In this document: piece by piece, positions 1 through 7,867 of the stretch
Numbering within the stretch: position 1 is the stretch's first letter
How the letters are laid out: each line of letters opens with the position of its first letter
Assembly: GCA_004297005.1 (NCBI GenBank)
Contig: SCVA01000038.1
Span: forward strand, 1-64,000
Direction of reading: 5' to 3'
Origin: Nevskiaceae bacterium
GTDB taxonomy: Bacteria > Pseudomonadota > Gammaproteobacteria > Nevskiales > Nevskiaceae
DNA length: 64,000 nucleotides
The notes under the pieces: model-generated
What the model saw: the letters and a program-made list of their open reading frames with translations, nothing else
Database searches by the model: none
What the model was told of the DNA's origin: nothing
Position numbers and translations under genes: made by a program

Positions 1-680
1 TACGAGGGCAGGTAGCAGAGTGCGGCGACGTCGCGGCGGAACCAGGTGTTCTGGCTGTTGAACGGGCACCAGAGGCCGGACTCCAGCGAGATCGCCGCCG
101 CCTGGCGGTCGAAGTTCACCGGCAGCGGCCGGGTCAGGCGGTAGACCGCGTCGACATCGGGGTTGTCGTCGGCCAGGCCCTGCACCAGCGCCGGGCGCTC
201 CAGCTCCCATTGCTCGCTGGCCTTGCTCGCCAGGTCTTCCGCCAGCTTTTCCAGCGGGTAGCCGCGCGGCCAAACCGGTTCGCTGGGCGAGAAGTAGCGG
301 TAGGCATTGAGCCAGCGCGACTCGCTGCGCAGGCGCCGCGCGCGCAGCTCGTCGCCGCGCACCAGGCTGAAGAAATTGTCGAGCGGATAGTTGTCGTCGT
401 CGGTTTCCAGCAGCCAGTCGCAGCCGCGCTGCAGTGCCAGCAGGTAGCCGAGGTTCTTGCGGGCGTAGTGGCCCACCGGCAGCGCCTGGCTGAATTCCGG
501 CAGCACCTGGTTCTGCCGCGCGAGGTCGTAGTAGTCCGCGCCTTCCAGCTCGAATACCGGCGGCGACTTGCGGTCGCCGATCACCACGAACTCGGCCCGG
601 CTGGCCTGCGCCTGCGCGGCCAGCGCCTGCATCACCGGGTTGGGCGCCTGTATGGTGGTGACCACCAGTCCGATCTTCAT
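1..680 (-). CDS. STELLO/DUF288-like glycosyltransferase-fold protein, partial (cut by window start)
   Basis: The first 226 codons of a gene that runs off the left edge, starting at ATG 680. The N-terminus (MKIGLVVTTI) opens a Rossmann-like nucleotide-sugar fold, followed by an acidic ETDDDNYP motif near residue 95 and a CPFNSQNTWF motif near residue 210, just before the edge. These motifs are characteristic of the DUF288/STELLO family, known from eukaryotic Golgi proteins and scattered bacterial polysaccharide loci; the acidic DDD resembles a metal/nucleotide-sugar site. It is the last visible gene of the leftward polysaccharide operon, 13 bp after the upstream GT4 gene, so a glycan-related role is inferred. 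Its substrate cannot be read from the sequence. Confidence 0.7.
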   Translation of the reverse strand, partial: MKIGLVVTTIQAPNPVMQALAAQAQASRAEFVVIGDRKSPPVFELEGADYYDLARQNQVLPEFSQALPVGHYARKNLGYLLALQRGCDWLLETDDDNYPLDNFFSLVRGDELRARRLRSESRWLNAYRYFSPSEPVWPRGYPLEKLAEDLASKASEQWELERPALVQGLADDNPDVDAVYRLTRPLPVNFDRQAAAISLESGLWCPFNSQNTWFRRDVAALCYLPS

Positions 681-693
681 GTCCGCGCTTCCT

Positions 694-1920
694 TTAATTT
701 TTGGTGTTGAGGGAGTTGTAGAGCTGTTCCAGGCGGTCCAGCCAGGCCTGATTCCGGTAATGCGCATCGACGCGCGCGCGGCCGGCTTGGCTCAGCACTG
801 GCCAGCGTTCGGCTTCTTCGAGCAGCTTGGCGATGGCGGCGGCGAGTGCCGCCGGCTCGCCAGGTGGCACCAGGCCAGCGGCGGCCTCGCCCAGGGTTTC
901 CGGGATGCCGCCGACTGCGCTGGCGATCACCGGCAGGCCGCAGGCCAGCGCTTCCAGCAGGGCCACGCCCTGGGTCTCGGTGTTGCCTTCGGCGTCGATC
1001 ACCACCGGTGCCACGTAGAGGTCGGCGGCGTCCATCAGGGCCTGCACCGCCTCGCGCGGCTGGGCGCCGAGAAAGCGCACCCGTTCGCCCAAGCCCAGTT
1101 CCCGCGCCTGCGCTTCCAGCGCGGCGCGCAGCGGGCCTTCGCCGACCACTTGCAGACGCAGCGGGCGTTGCGCCAGCGCCGGCTCGGCCAGGGCCGAGAG
1201 CAGGTATTTCAGGCCCTTGAACTCCACCAGCCGGCCGACGCTGAGCAGCTCCACCGGCCGCTCGCGCGGCGCCGTGCGCGGCCGCCAGGGGTAGCGCTCC
1301 GGAGCGATGCCATTGGGGATCAGCCGGAGCTTGGCGGCCGGTGCGCCCAGGGCGAGCAGGCGCGCGCGCATGAACTCCGAGCACACCACCAGTGCGGCGG
1401 CACGGGCGAACAGCGGTGCGTAGAAATTGGCCGGGCGCCCTTGCAGATAGCCGTGCACGTCGTGGCCGTGAAAGGTCACAACCAACGGCGCGCGGAGCAG
1501 TCCGGCGCTGTAGAGCGGCAGCAGCCGCTGGCCGTTCTGGCCGGAATGCGCGTGCAGCAACTGGTAGTTCTGGCTCTGCGTCCAGAACGGCAGCGCGGCG
1601 TAGAAGCGGCTCCAGAACTCCTCGGCTGGCCCGGCGCGCCAGAGCGCGCGCAGCCGCGCCGGATGGCCGAGCAGTTGCCGCCAGGCCCGGCGCAGGGCAT
1701 CGCGCCAGACCGCGCTGCGGCCGTGGGGCGGCACCGGCAGGTAGTGGGTCCGGGCGCGCAGGCCGAGACGCGCGATCTCCGGATGTTCGGCGCTCTCCCT
1801 GCCCGGGCGGCGGGCGTGGATATCGACCGCATGGCCGCGCGCCAGCAGGCCGCTGAGATGATCGAGCACGAAGGTCTGCGACACCGCCGGGAACTCCGTG
1901 ACCACCAGCGCGATCCGCAT
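694..1920 (-). CDS. GT4-family glycosyltransferase
   Basis: 408 residues from ATG 1920, which overlaps the upstream gene's TGA. The N-terminal Rossmann domain begins MRIALVVTEFPAVSQTF; HGHD occurs near residue 151, the donor-domain start SVGRLVEFKG near 227, and the E-x7-E retaining-GT signature (ETQGVALLE) near 315. This GT-B fold transfers a sugar from a nucleotide donor to a lipid-linked glycan on the cytoplasmic side of the inner membrane. Longer in-frame starts upstream would run far into the neighbouring GT2 gene and are rejected. Donor and acceptor sugars are unknown. Confidence 0.88.
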   Translation of the reverse strand: MRIALVVTEFPAVSQTFVLDHLSGLLARGHAVDIHARRPGRESAEHPEIARLGLRARTHYLPVPPHGRSAVWRDALRRAWRQLLGHPARLRALWRAGPAEEFWSRFYAALPFWTQSQNYQLLHAHSGQNGQRLLPLYSAGLLRAPLVVTFHGHDVHGYLQGRPANFYAPLFARAAALVVCSEFMRARLLALGAPAAKLRLIPNGIAPERYPWRPRTAPRERPVELLSVGRLVEFKGLKYLLSALAEPALAQRPLRLQVVGEGPLRAALEAQARELGLGERVRFLGAQPREAVQALMDAADLYVAPVVIDAEGNTETQGVALLEALACGLPVIASAVGGIPETLGEAAAGLVPPGEPAALAAAIAKLLEEAERWPVLSQAGRARVDAHYRNQAWLDRLEQLYNSLNTKN

Positions 1921-2816
1921 CAGTGCTGATCCTTGGCCGGCGGCTTGCGCAGCACCGACAGCGCGAAGTGGTAGTAGAGCAGGATGCAGATGGCGACCAC
2001 GCCGACCCGGCGCGAAAAGGGTAGATGCCCGGTCTTCTCGCGGCCGGCGAGCATCCGCCACCAGTAGCGCGGCCGCGGTCGCAGCATCACCCGCAGATCC
2101 TTGACCACCTCCCAGGTGCCGCGTCCGCGCAGCTCGAATTCGCGCCGGCGGAAGCCGCCCGCCACCCGCCGGTTCTTGCGCAGCAGGGCATCGAGACTCT
2201 CGCGCGCCGGATGCAGCACCAGCGCTTCGGCGGAATAGATCAGCCGGTGCCCGCCTTCCCCGGCACGGCGGCACAGCTCGAAGTCGCCGCTGGATTGCAG
2301 GTCGGCATTGAACGGCCCCACCGAGTCGAACACCCTGCGACGTACGAACAGGTTGGCGGTCACCGAGGTGCCCTGGCTGACGTAGCGCTCTTGGGGGAAG
2401 GCGAACACGCTGTCGTAGTCGGCGACCAGGCCCGGCTGCTCGACCAGGATGCCGATGCGCCCGCCGACCAGTCCGGCCTCGCTGGCGTGCAGCGCCGCCC
2501 AGCCGGCGGCGAGCCAGTCCGGCGAGGGCTGGCAGTCGGCGTCAGTGAAGGCCAGCACCTCACCGCGCGCCAGCGCCAGGCCGGCGTTGCGGGCGGCGTA
2601 GGAGTGACCGCGCGGCTCCTGCAGCAGGGTCACGCCGGCCGGCAGCCGGAACTCCGCCGGCGGCGGCCGGTGGTCGTTGTTGATGGCGATGATCTCGTAG
2701 TCCTCGCGCGGCCAGGTCTGGCGGGCGAGGGCTTCGAGACAGAGCGTGAGACGGCCCCAGTCGCGATAGACCGGGATCAGCACCGAGATGCGGGGAGCGG
2801 GCGCGGGTTGTGACAT
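1920..2816 (-). CDS. GT2-family glycosyltransferase (paralogue of the gene at 2820)
   Basis: 298 residues from ATG 2816. The GT-A fold starts ISVLIPVYRDW (about residue 10), with the metal-binding DAD of FTDADCQP near residues 92-94. A hydrophobic segment near residues 265-285 suggests C-terminal membrane attachment. It has the same length and motif spacing as the product of 2820-3716 (SYAARNAG and TDADCQP in both), so the two look like a tandem duplication. It overlaps the following GT4 gene by one base and starts 3 bp after the preceding gene. It probably adds one sugar of the repeat unit by inversion. Confidence 0.88.
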   Translation of the reverse strand: MSQPAPAPRISVLIPVYRDWGRLTLCLEALARQTWPREDYEIIAINNDHRPPPAEFRLPAGVTLLQEPRGHSYAARNAGLALARGEVLAFTDADCQPSPDWLAAGWAALHASEAGLVGGRIGILVEQPGLVADYDSVFAFPQERYVSQGTSVTANLFVRRRVFDSVGPFNADLQSSGDFELCRRAGEGGHRLIYSAEALVLHPARESLDALLRKNRRVAGGFRRREFELRGRGTWEVVKDLRVMLRPRPRYWWRMLAGREKTGHLPFSRRVGVVAICILLYYHFALSVLRKPPAKDQH

Positions 2817-2819
2817 GGG

Positions 2820-3716
2820 CTAACGGATGTGGTGTTCGACCCGGCGGTCGCTGAGCCGGCTGTGCAGCATGCGCCAGGCGATCTGGTAGTGCAGGAACAG
2901 CCGCAGCAGCATCACCGGCAGGCGTTGCGCCGGCGTGTAGACCTCGCTGCCCCGGCCGCCGGCGAGGATGTAGTACCACTCGCGCGGGCGCGGCCGGAAG
3001 GCGTGCAGCAGCAGGCTGTAGAAACGCCGCCTGCTGCCCGCCGACTCGCGCAGCAGGCGGTCGTACTGGCCGCTGGCGATGCGGCGGTTCTTGTCGAGAA
3101 TCTCGGGCAGTGTTTCGCGCGCCGGATGGCGCACCAGGGCGGCGTCGGCATAGCCGATGCGGTGGCCTAGCTGGCCTAGGCGGGTGCAGAACTCGGAGTC
3201 GCCGCAGGACTTCAACGTACCGTCGAAGCCGCCGCGCGCCTTGTAGGCCTCGTGGCGCACGAACAGATTGGCGGTCACCGAATAGCCGCCCAGCTCCACC
3301 AGTTGCCGCTGCTGGAACTCGAACAGGCTCTCGTAGCGCACGGCGGTGTTCTGCTGGCCGGCGATGATGTCGATGCGGCCACCGACCAGATCCCACTCCG
3401 GATGCGCGGCGAGCGCGGCGAGGCCGGCTTGCAGCCACTGCGGCGCCGGCTGGCAGTCGGCGTCGGTGAAGGCCAGCACCGCGCCGCGCGCCAGGCCGGC
3501 ACCGGCGTTGCGGGCGGCGTAGGAATAACCCGCCGGCGCATGCACATAGCGCACGCCCTCGGGCAGCGGCGGCGGGTTCGATGTGGCGTCGTTGTCGGCG
3601 ACGATGATCTCGAACTCGCTGGCCGGCAGCGTCTGCCGGAGCAGGCCTTCCAGGCACAGCGCCAGCCGCGGCCAGTCGCGGTAGGTGGGCACGATCACCG
3701 AGACGCGGAGGCTCAT
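2820..3716 (-). CDS. GT2-family glycosyltransferase (paralogue of the gene at 1920)
   Basis: 298 residues from ATG 3716, overlapping the upstream TGA by 4 bp; this start gives the canonical GT2 N-terminus MSLRVSVIVPTYRDW. The DAD metal site lies at about residues 85-87 (FTDADCQPAP), with SYAARNAGAGLARG just before it. The C-terminus is basic and amphipathic with possible membrane contact. Close agreement in length and motifs with the next gene downstream indicates recent duplication, perhaps with different acceptor specificity. It belongs to the translationally coupled leftward glycan operon. Confidence 0.88.
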   Translation of the reverse strand: MSLRVSVIVPTYRDWPRLALCLEGLLRQTLPASEFEIIVADNDATSNPPPLPEGVRYVHAPAGYSYAARNAGAGLARGAVLAFTDADCQPAPQWLQAGLAALAAHPEWDLVGGRIDIIAGQQNTAVRYESLFEFQQRQLVELGGYSVTANLFVRHEAYKARGGFDGTLKSCGDSEFCTRLGQLGHRIGYADAALVRHPARETLPEILDKNRRIASGQYDRLLRESAGSRRRFYSLLLHAFRPRPREWYYILAGGRGSEVYTPAQRLPVMLLRLFLHYQIAWRMLHSRLSDRRVEHHIR

Positions 3717-4903
3717 GGCGCTGACGCCTCCACCACCTGCTGGCGCAGCAGACTGAGATAGCGCTGCGCCTGCTCGGGCGAGGCGTAGCGGCGCAGCGCG
3801 GTTTCGCGCGCCTGCGCGCCCATCGTCGCCCACTGCTCCCGGGCCGCCAGTGCGCGCCGCAAAGCCGCGGTGAGCGCGGCGGCATCCGGCTGCTGGTAGT
3901 GCCAGCCGGTCTCGCCGTCGTCGATGGTCTCGGCCGGAGCGCCCAGGGCGTGCACCAGCACCGGCTTGCGCATCAGCATCGCCTCGACGATGGCCAAGCC
4001 GAACGGCTCGGCGTCGATGCGGGTGCTGGCGGCGAGGTCGGCCGTGGCCCAGTAGCGCTCGGGGTCGGTGACGGTATCGACCCAGTGCAGGCGGTCGGCG
4101 ATGCCCAGCGCCTGCGCTCGAGCCCGTAGCGCCTGCGCGTAGTCGGAAGCCAGCGGGCCGCCGACCAGCAGCAGGTGCAGGCGCGGCTCCTCGGCGGCCA
4201 GGGCCGCGACCGCCTCCAGCAGCAGTACGCCCCCCTTGCTGGGATCGAGGCGGGCGATCTGCGCCAGCAGCAGAGCGTCTTCGGGAATACCCAGTCGCGT
4301 GCGCGGGATGGCGTTGACGCGGGTCGGGTCGAAGCGCCCGGCGTCGACCGCCGGTGTCACTACCGAGAGCAGCCGCACCCGCGCCAGATGCCGGGCGCTG
4401 TAGTCGCTATTGGCCAGCACCCGGATGCGCCAGCGCCGCGACATCGCGTCGTAGATGCGCTGGTTGAGCGCGAACGGGTAGGGCGAGGGCGTGTTGGGCA
4501 TTTCCAGCACCAGGCCTATCCCCAGTTCGCGGCAGATCGGCCCGGCCAGCGGCATCAGATCGGGCCAGGGCAGGCAGAGCAGGTCCGGGCGCTCGGCGGC
4601 GAGCACCTCGCGCAGCGCCGCGCGCAAGCGCCACAGGATGGCGGCGCGGCCCAGCAGCCCGCGTGGCGAGAAGCGATGGCTCAGGTAGCGCGCGTGCAGC
4701 TCGCCGTCGGGCTGCACACCACGCACTGGCCAGCCGCGCGCGCGCGCCGCTGTGCTTAGCGGACCTTCGGTCAGGCTCAGCAGCGAGACGCGCTGCCCGA
4801 GGTCGGTCAGCAGACGGCCGTTGTTGAGCACCGCGCTGGCGACGCCGCCGGGCTCGTCGCCCCAGACCAGCCAGGCGATGCGCAGGGCCGTTGGCGCGCT
4901 CAT
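3713..4903 (-). CDS. GT4-family glycosyltransferase (WGDEP paralogue A)
   Basis: 396 residues from ATG 4903, overlapping the preceding gene by 4 bp. The N-terminus carries AWLVWGDEPGGVASAVL, a glycine-rich acceptor-domain loop. ALNQRIYDAMSR occurs mid-protein, IARLDPSKGG opens the donor domain, and EPFGLAIVEAML supplies the E-x7-E signature. The neighbouring product (4900-6132) shares all of these blocks, so the pair arose by duplication. It is a retaining GT-B enzyme, presumably extending the lipid-linked oligosaccharide; the sugar is unknown. Confidence 0.87.
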   Translation of the reverse strand: MSAPTALRIAWLVWGDEPGGVASAVLNNGRLLTDLGQRVSLLSLTEGPLSTAARARGWPVRGVQPDGELHARYLSHRFSPRGLLGRAAILWRLRAALREVLAAERPDLLCLPWPDLMPLAGPICRELGIGLVLEMPNTPSPYPFALNQRIYDAMSRRWRIRVLANSDYSARHLARVRLLSVVTPAVDAGRFDPTRVNAIPRTRLGIPEDALLLAQIARLDPSKGGVLLLEAVAALAAEEPRLHLLLVGGPLASDYAQALRARAQALGIADRLHWVDTVTDPERYWATADLAASTRIDAEPFGLAIVEAMLMRKPVLVHALGAPAETIDDGETGWHYQQPDAAALTAALRRALAAREQWATMGAQARETALRRYASPEQAQRYLSLLRQQVVEASAP

Positions 4904-6132
4904 CGCCAGGGCTCCGCGCGCAGGCAGCGCTCATAGGCCGGCAGGCTGACCGCGAGGCTGTAGTGCTCGATGGCGCGCTGGCGCGCCGCCGCTCCCATCG
5001 CTGTCCAGCGTGGCCGTTCCGCCAGGGCACGCTCGATGCCGGCGGCGAGGGTCGCGGGCTCGGCGTCGGCCAGCTGCCAGCCGGTGACGCCGTCCAGTAC
5101 GGTTTCCGCGGGGCCGCCGAGTGCGCGGGCCAGCACCGGTTTCTGCATCAGCATGGCTTCGACGATGGCCAGGCCGAAGCCTTCGGCGTCGGGCCGGCAA
5201 CTGAGGATGAGGTCCATCATCGCCTGCGCCGGTGCCGGGTCGTCCACCGCCGGGATGAAGTGCACGCAGGCTTCGAGTTGGAGCTGCTGCCCCAGGGCGC
5301 GCAGCGTCTCGGCATAGGGGGAGTCCAGCGGTCCGCCGACGAAGACCAGGTGCAGGCGCGGCTCCTTGCGGCGGGCGAGGGCGAGGGCCTGGATCAGCGC
5401 CTCGCCGCATTTCTGCGGCGACAGCCGCGCCACCGAGCCGAGCAGGATGGCGTCCTCCGGCAGCTGCCAGTCGGCGCGTCGCCAGGGCTGCACGCGGGCC
5501 GGGTCGAAGTGCGCTGGGTCGGACGGCGGATAGACCACCGCCAGTCCGCGCGGCTGGCCCAGCCGCTCGCCGCTGAAGCGACTGTTGGCGATGGGCTTGA
5601 CCCGATACCGGGCCAGCAGCGCGGCGTAGATGCGCTGGTTGAGGCGGAAGCGGTAGACCGAGGGCACCTCCGGCATCTCCCACAGCAGGCGGATGCCCAA
5701 CTGCCGGCAGGGGCCGCCAACCATCGGCAGGAAGTCCGGCCAATAGACGCTGACCACCGCCGGCCGCAAGCGCCGCAGGGCCTCGGTGAGCGCCGGCCGA
5801 TAGGCACGCAACTGGCGCAGCGCGGCGAGCTGGCCCAGACGACCGCTGGCGCCGGTTTGCGCATAGCGCGCGTGTTGCTGACCGTCTTCGTGCAGGCAGT
5901 GCACGTCATGGCCGAGAGATCGCAGCGCCTCGGCCAGCGGACCGGCGTCGAGGCAGAGCAGCTGCACCGGCCAGCCGCGTTCGCGCAGGCCGCCGGCCAA
6001 GTTGAGCAGCGCGCGGCGCACGCCGCCGATGGGTTCGTCGCCCCACAAGACCCAGCAGATCGACCGCCGCTCCGCGACGCCCACGGGCAGGCCCGGCGCG
6101 GCGACGCGGTCTGGCGGTGCTAGGGCGGGCAT
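4900..6132 (-). CDS. GT4-family glycosyltransferase (WGDEP paralogue B)
   Basis: 410 residues from ATG 6132. The short leader before CWVLWGDEPIGGVRRALL makes it slightly longer than its paralogue. LNQRIYAALLARYR, VARLSPQKCGEAL and EGFGLAIVEAML (E-x7-E) match the downstream paralogue block for block. The gap to the upstream GT4 gene is 38 bp, one of the few non-overlapping junctions in this operon. A longer frame upstream to 6375 overlaps the neighbouring gene and lacks GT sequence, so it is rejected. It is a probable retaining glycosyltransferase of the glycan locus. Confidence 0.86.
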   Translation of the reverse strand: MPALAPPDRVAAPGLPVGVAERRSICWVLWGDEPIGGVRRALLNLAGGLRERGWPVQLLCLDAGPLAEALRSLGHDVHCLHEDGQQHARYAQTGASGRLGQLAALRQLRAYRPALTEALRRLRPAVVSVYWPDFLPMVGGPCRQLGIRLLWEMPEVPSVYRFRLNQRIYAALLARYRVKPIANSRFSGERLGQPRGLAVVYPPSDPAHFDPARVQPWRRADWQLPEDAILLGSVARLSPQKCGEALIQALALARRKEPRLHLVFVGGPLDSPYAETLRALGQQLQLEACVHFIPAVDDPAPAQAMMDLILSCRPDAEGFGLAIVEAMLMQKPVLARALGGPAETVLDGVTGWQLADAEPATLAAGIERALAERPRWTAMGAAARQRAIEHYSLAVSLPAYERCLRAEPWR

Positions 6133-6170
6133 GGGGCGGTGCGGCAGTGGGGGGCGCCGACAGACAACGC

Positions 6171-7298
6171 TCAAGCCCCGGACTTGGCTGACCGCGTACC
6201 GGCAACTCGCTGGTACAGCGCCAGGCTCTGCTCGGCGGTGGCGCGCCAGCCGTAGCAGCTGGCGAGCTGCCGTGCCCGCTCGCCCATCGCCGCCAGTCGT
6301 TCGGCGGGCAGCGCCAGGGCCAGGCTCAGGGCGGCGCCGACCGCGGTCGGGTCGGCGGGCACCCACCAGCCGCAATCCCGGTCGCGCAGCTCCGACCAGG
6401 GCATGCCCTGGCAGGTGAGCGCCGGCAGGCCGGCGGCCAGCGCCTCGGCCACCGCGAAGCCGAAGTTTTCCTGCAAGCTGGGTTGCAGGAACAGCTGGCT
6501 CTCCGCCAGCAGCCGCTGCTTGGCCTCGCCGCTCACCAGGCCGAGAAAGCGCACCTGCTCCTGCAGGCCGCGCTCCGCGACCAGGGCGCGCAGTTGCTGC
6601 TCATACGCGGGCTCACCCTCGCCGGCGATCAGCAGCCGCCAGCCCGGCGGACGCAATTCCGCCCACAGGCGCAGCAGCAGATCGACCTGCTTCTTCGGAT
6701 GCAGGCGTCCCAGGAACAGCGCCTGCCGCTGCCGCTGCGCCTCCGGCGTCGGCGCCGGAAGGTCGATGCCGTGGGGAATGCGGACGATCTCGACCTCGGC
6801 GCTCAGACGTGGGCGGAGGTCCTGGGCTTCGTCCTCGGAGGTCACCACCACGGCGGCGGCGGTTTCCAGCAGGCGTCGCTGGTAGAGCCACCAGGCCAGG
6901 GCTTTCTTGTGGCGGCTCTGCTGCAAGGACCAGGTTTGCAGCATGCCGCAGGGCTGGGCGACCAGGGTAATGTTCTGGCGGCGCGCCGCAGCCATCGCCG
7001 CCGCGTTTTCCGGCAGCCAGACGCCGTGGTCGTGCAGTAGCTCGATGTGCTGCTCACGAATGTGGGTTTCCAGCGCGGCGCGGAACTGCCGGTAGCGCTG
7101 CCATGGCCCAGCAGCCCGCGGCACCGCGACGCCCCGCACACTTGCCGGCAGGGGCAGCTCCGCCGCGGCAGGCCGACGGCTGTAGGCCAGGCTGACCGCA
7201 TGGCCGAGCGAGGCCAGTTCGGCGGCCAGGCGCACCGCGGCCAGCGGCTGACCGCCCGAGGCCAGCTCCAGATCGGGAACCGTCAGCAGGATGTTCAC
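6171..7298 (-). CDS. GT4-family glycosyltransferase, GTG start
   Basis: 375 residues read from GTG 7298, which overlaps the stop of the acetyltransferase gene by 4 bp (GTGA). The N-terminus VNILLTVPDLELASGG fits a GT4 acceptor domain with the usual GG loop. HDHGVW-type residues occur in the first domain, FLGRLHPKKQVDLLLRLW opens the donor domain, and QENFGFAVAEALAAGLP carries the E-x7-E signature. It fits a WcaI/WbuB-like role in adding a sugar to the repeat unit, but specificity cannot be assigned. Confidence 0.87.
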   Translation of the reverse strand: MNILLTVPDLELASGGQPLAAVRLAAELASLGHAVSLAYSRRPAAAELPLPASVRGVAVPRAAGPWQRYRQFRAALETHIREQHIELLHDHGVWLPENAAAMAAARRQNITLVAQPCGMLQTWSLQQSRHKKALAWWLYQRRLLETAAAVVVTSEDEAQDLRPRLSAEVEIVRIPHGIDLPAPTPEAQRQRQALFLGRLHPKKQVDLLLRLWAELRPPGWRLLIAGEGEPAYEQQLRALVAERGLQEQVRFLGLVSGEAKQRLLAESQLFLQPSLQENFGFAVAEALAAGLPALTCQGMPWSELRDRDCGWWVPADPTAVGAALSLALALPAERLAAMGERARQLASCYGWRATAEQSLALYQRVAGTRSAKSGA

Positions 7299-7867
7299 TG
7301 CGGGCTGCTGGCTGTGTTCGCCAGGCGGCGGTCGCGGATGTAGCGGGCCGGGTTGCCGGCGTGTACCTGCCAGGCGGGTACATCGCGCATCGCCACCGCG
7401 CGCGCACCCAGCACCGCGCCCTCGCCGATGGTCACGGTCGGGCCGACGAAGGCATCGGCGCAGATCCAGCAGTCGTCGCTCAGGGTGATTGGCGCGCGGA
7501 TCAGGCGAAAGGCGGGATCGGAATCGTCGTGCGTACCGCCGCAGAGATGGGCGCTCTGGGAGACCGTGACGCGAGCACCGACCCGCAGCGGCCCCAGGTT
7601 GTAGAGCCGTGTGTCGGGACCGATGGTGGTCTCGTCACCGATCACCAGCAGGCTGGGCAGGAAGATGCGGGCGCTGGGATAAACCTGCACCCGCCTGCCG
7701 ATGCGGGCGCCGAACAAGCGCAGCAGCAGGTTGCGCCAGCCGTAGAGGTGGCGCGGGCTGAGCCGGAACAGCGGCGAGCAGAGCGCCCACAGCACCCGCT
7801 CGACCTGCTCCCGACGGCTGTACTTGGTGCTGCCGCGATTGCGGCTGATGTTGAGCTGAGGGTTCAC
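7295..7867 (-). CDS. WcaF-like left-handed beta-helix acyltransferase
   Basis: 190 residues from GTG 7867 (GTGA overlap with the upstream polymerase-like gene). Imperfect hexapeptide repeats appear from about residue 55 (ARIGRRVQVYPSARI, VIGDETTIGPDT, VTIGEGAVLGARAV). The catalytic-type histidine lies in SQSAHLCGGTHD, and the end VHAGNPARYI is typical of this family. The overall pattern matches putative colanic-acid acetyltransferases (WcaF/CapG type), which O-acetylate a sugar of an exopolysaccharide using acetyl-CoA. Position inside the operon supports modification of the repeat unit. Confidence 0.85.
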   Translation of the reverse strand: MNPQLNISRNRGSTKYSRREQVERVLWALCSPLFRLSPRHLYGWRNLLLRLFGARIGRRVQVYPSARIFLPSLLVIGDETTIGPDTRLYNLGPLRVGARVTVSQSAHLCGGTHDDSDPAFRLIRAPITLSDDCWICADAFVGPTVTIGEGAVLGARAVAMRDVPAWQVHAGNPARYIRDRRLANTASSPQ

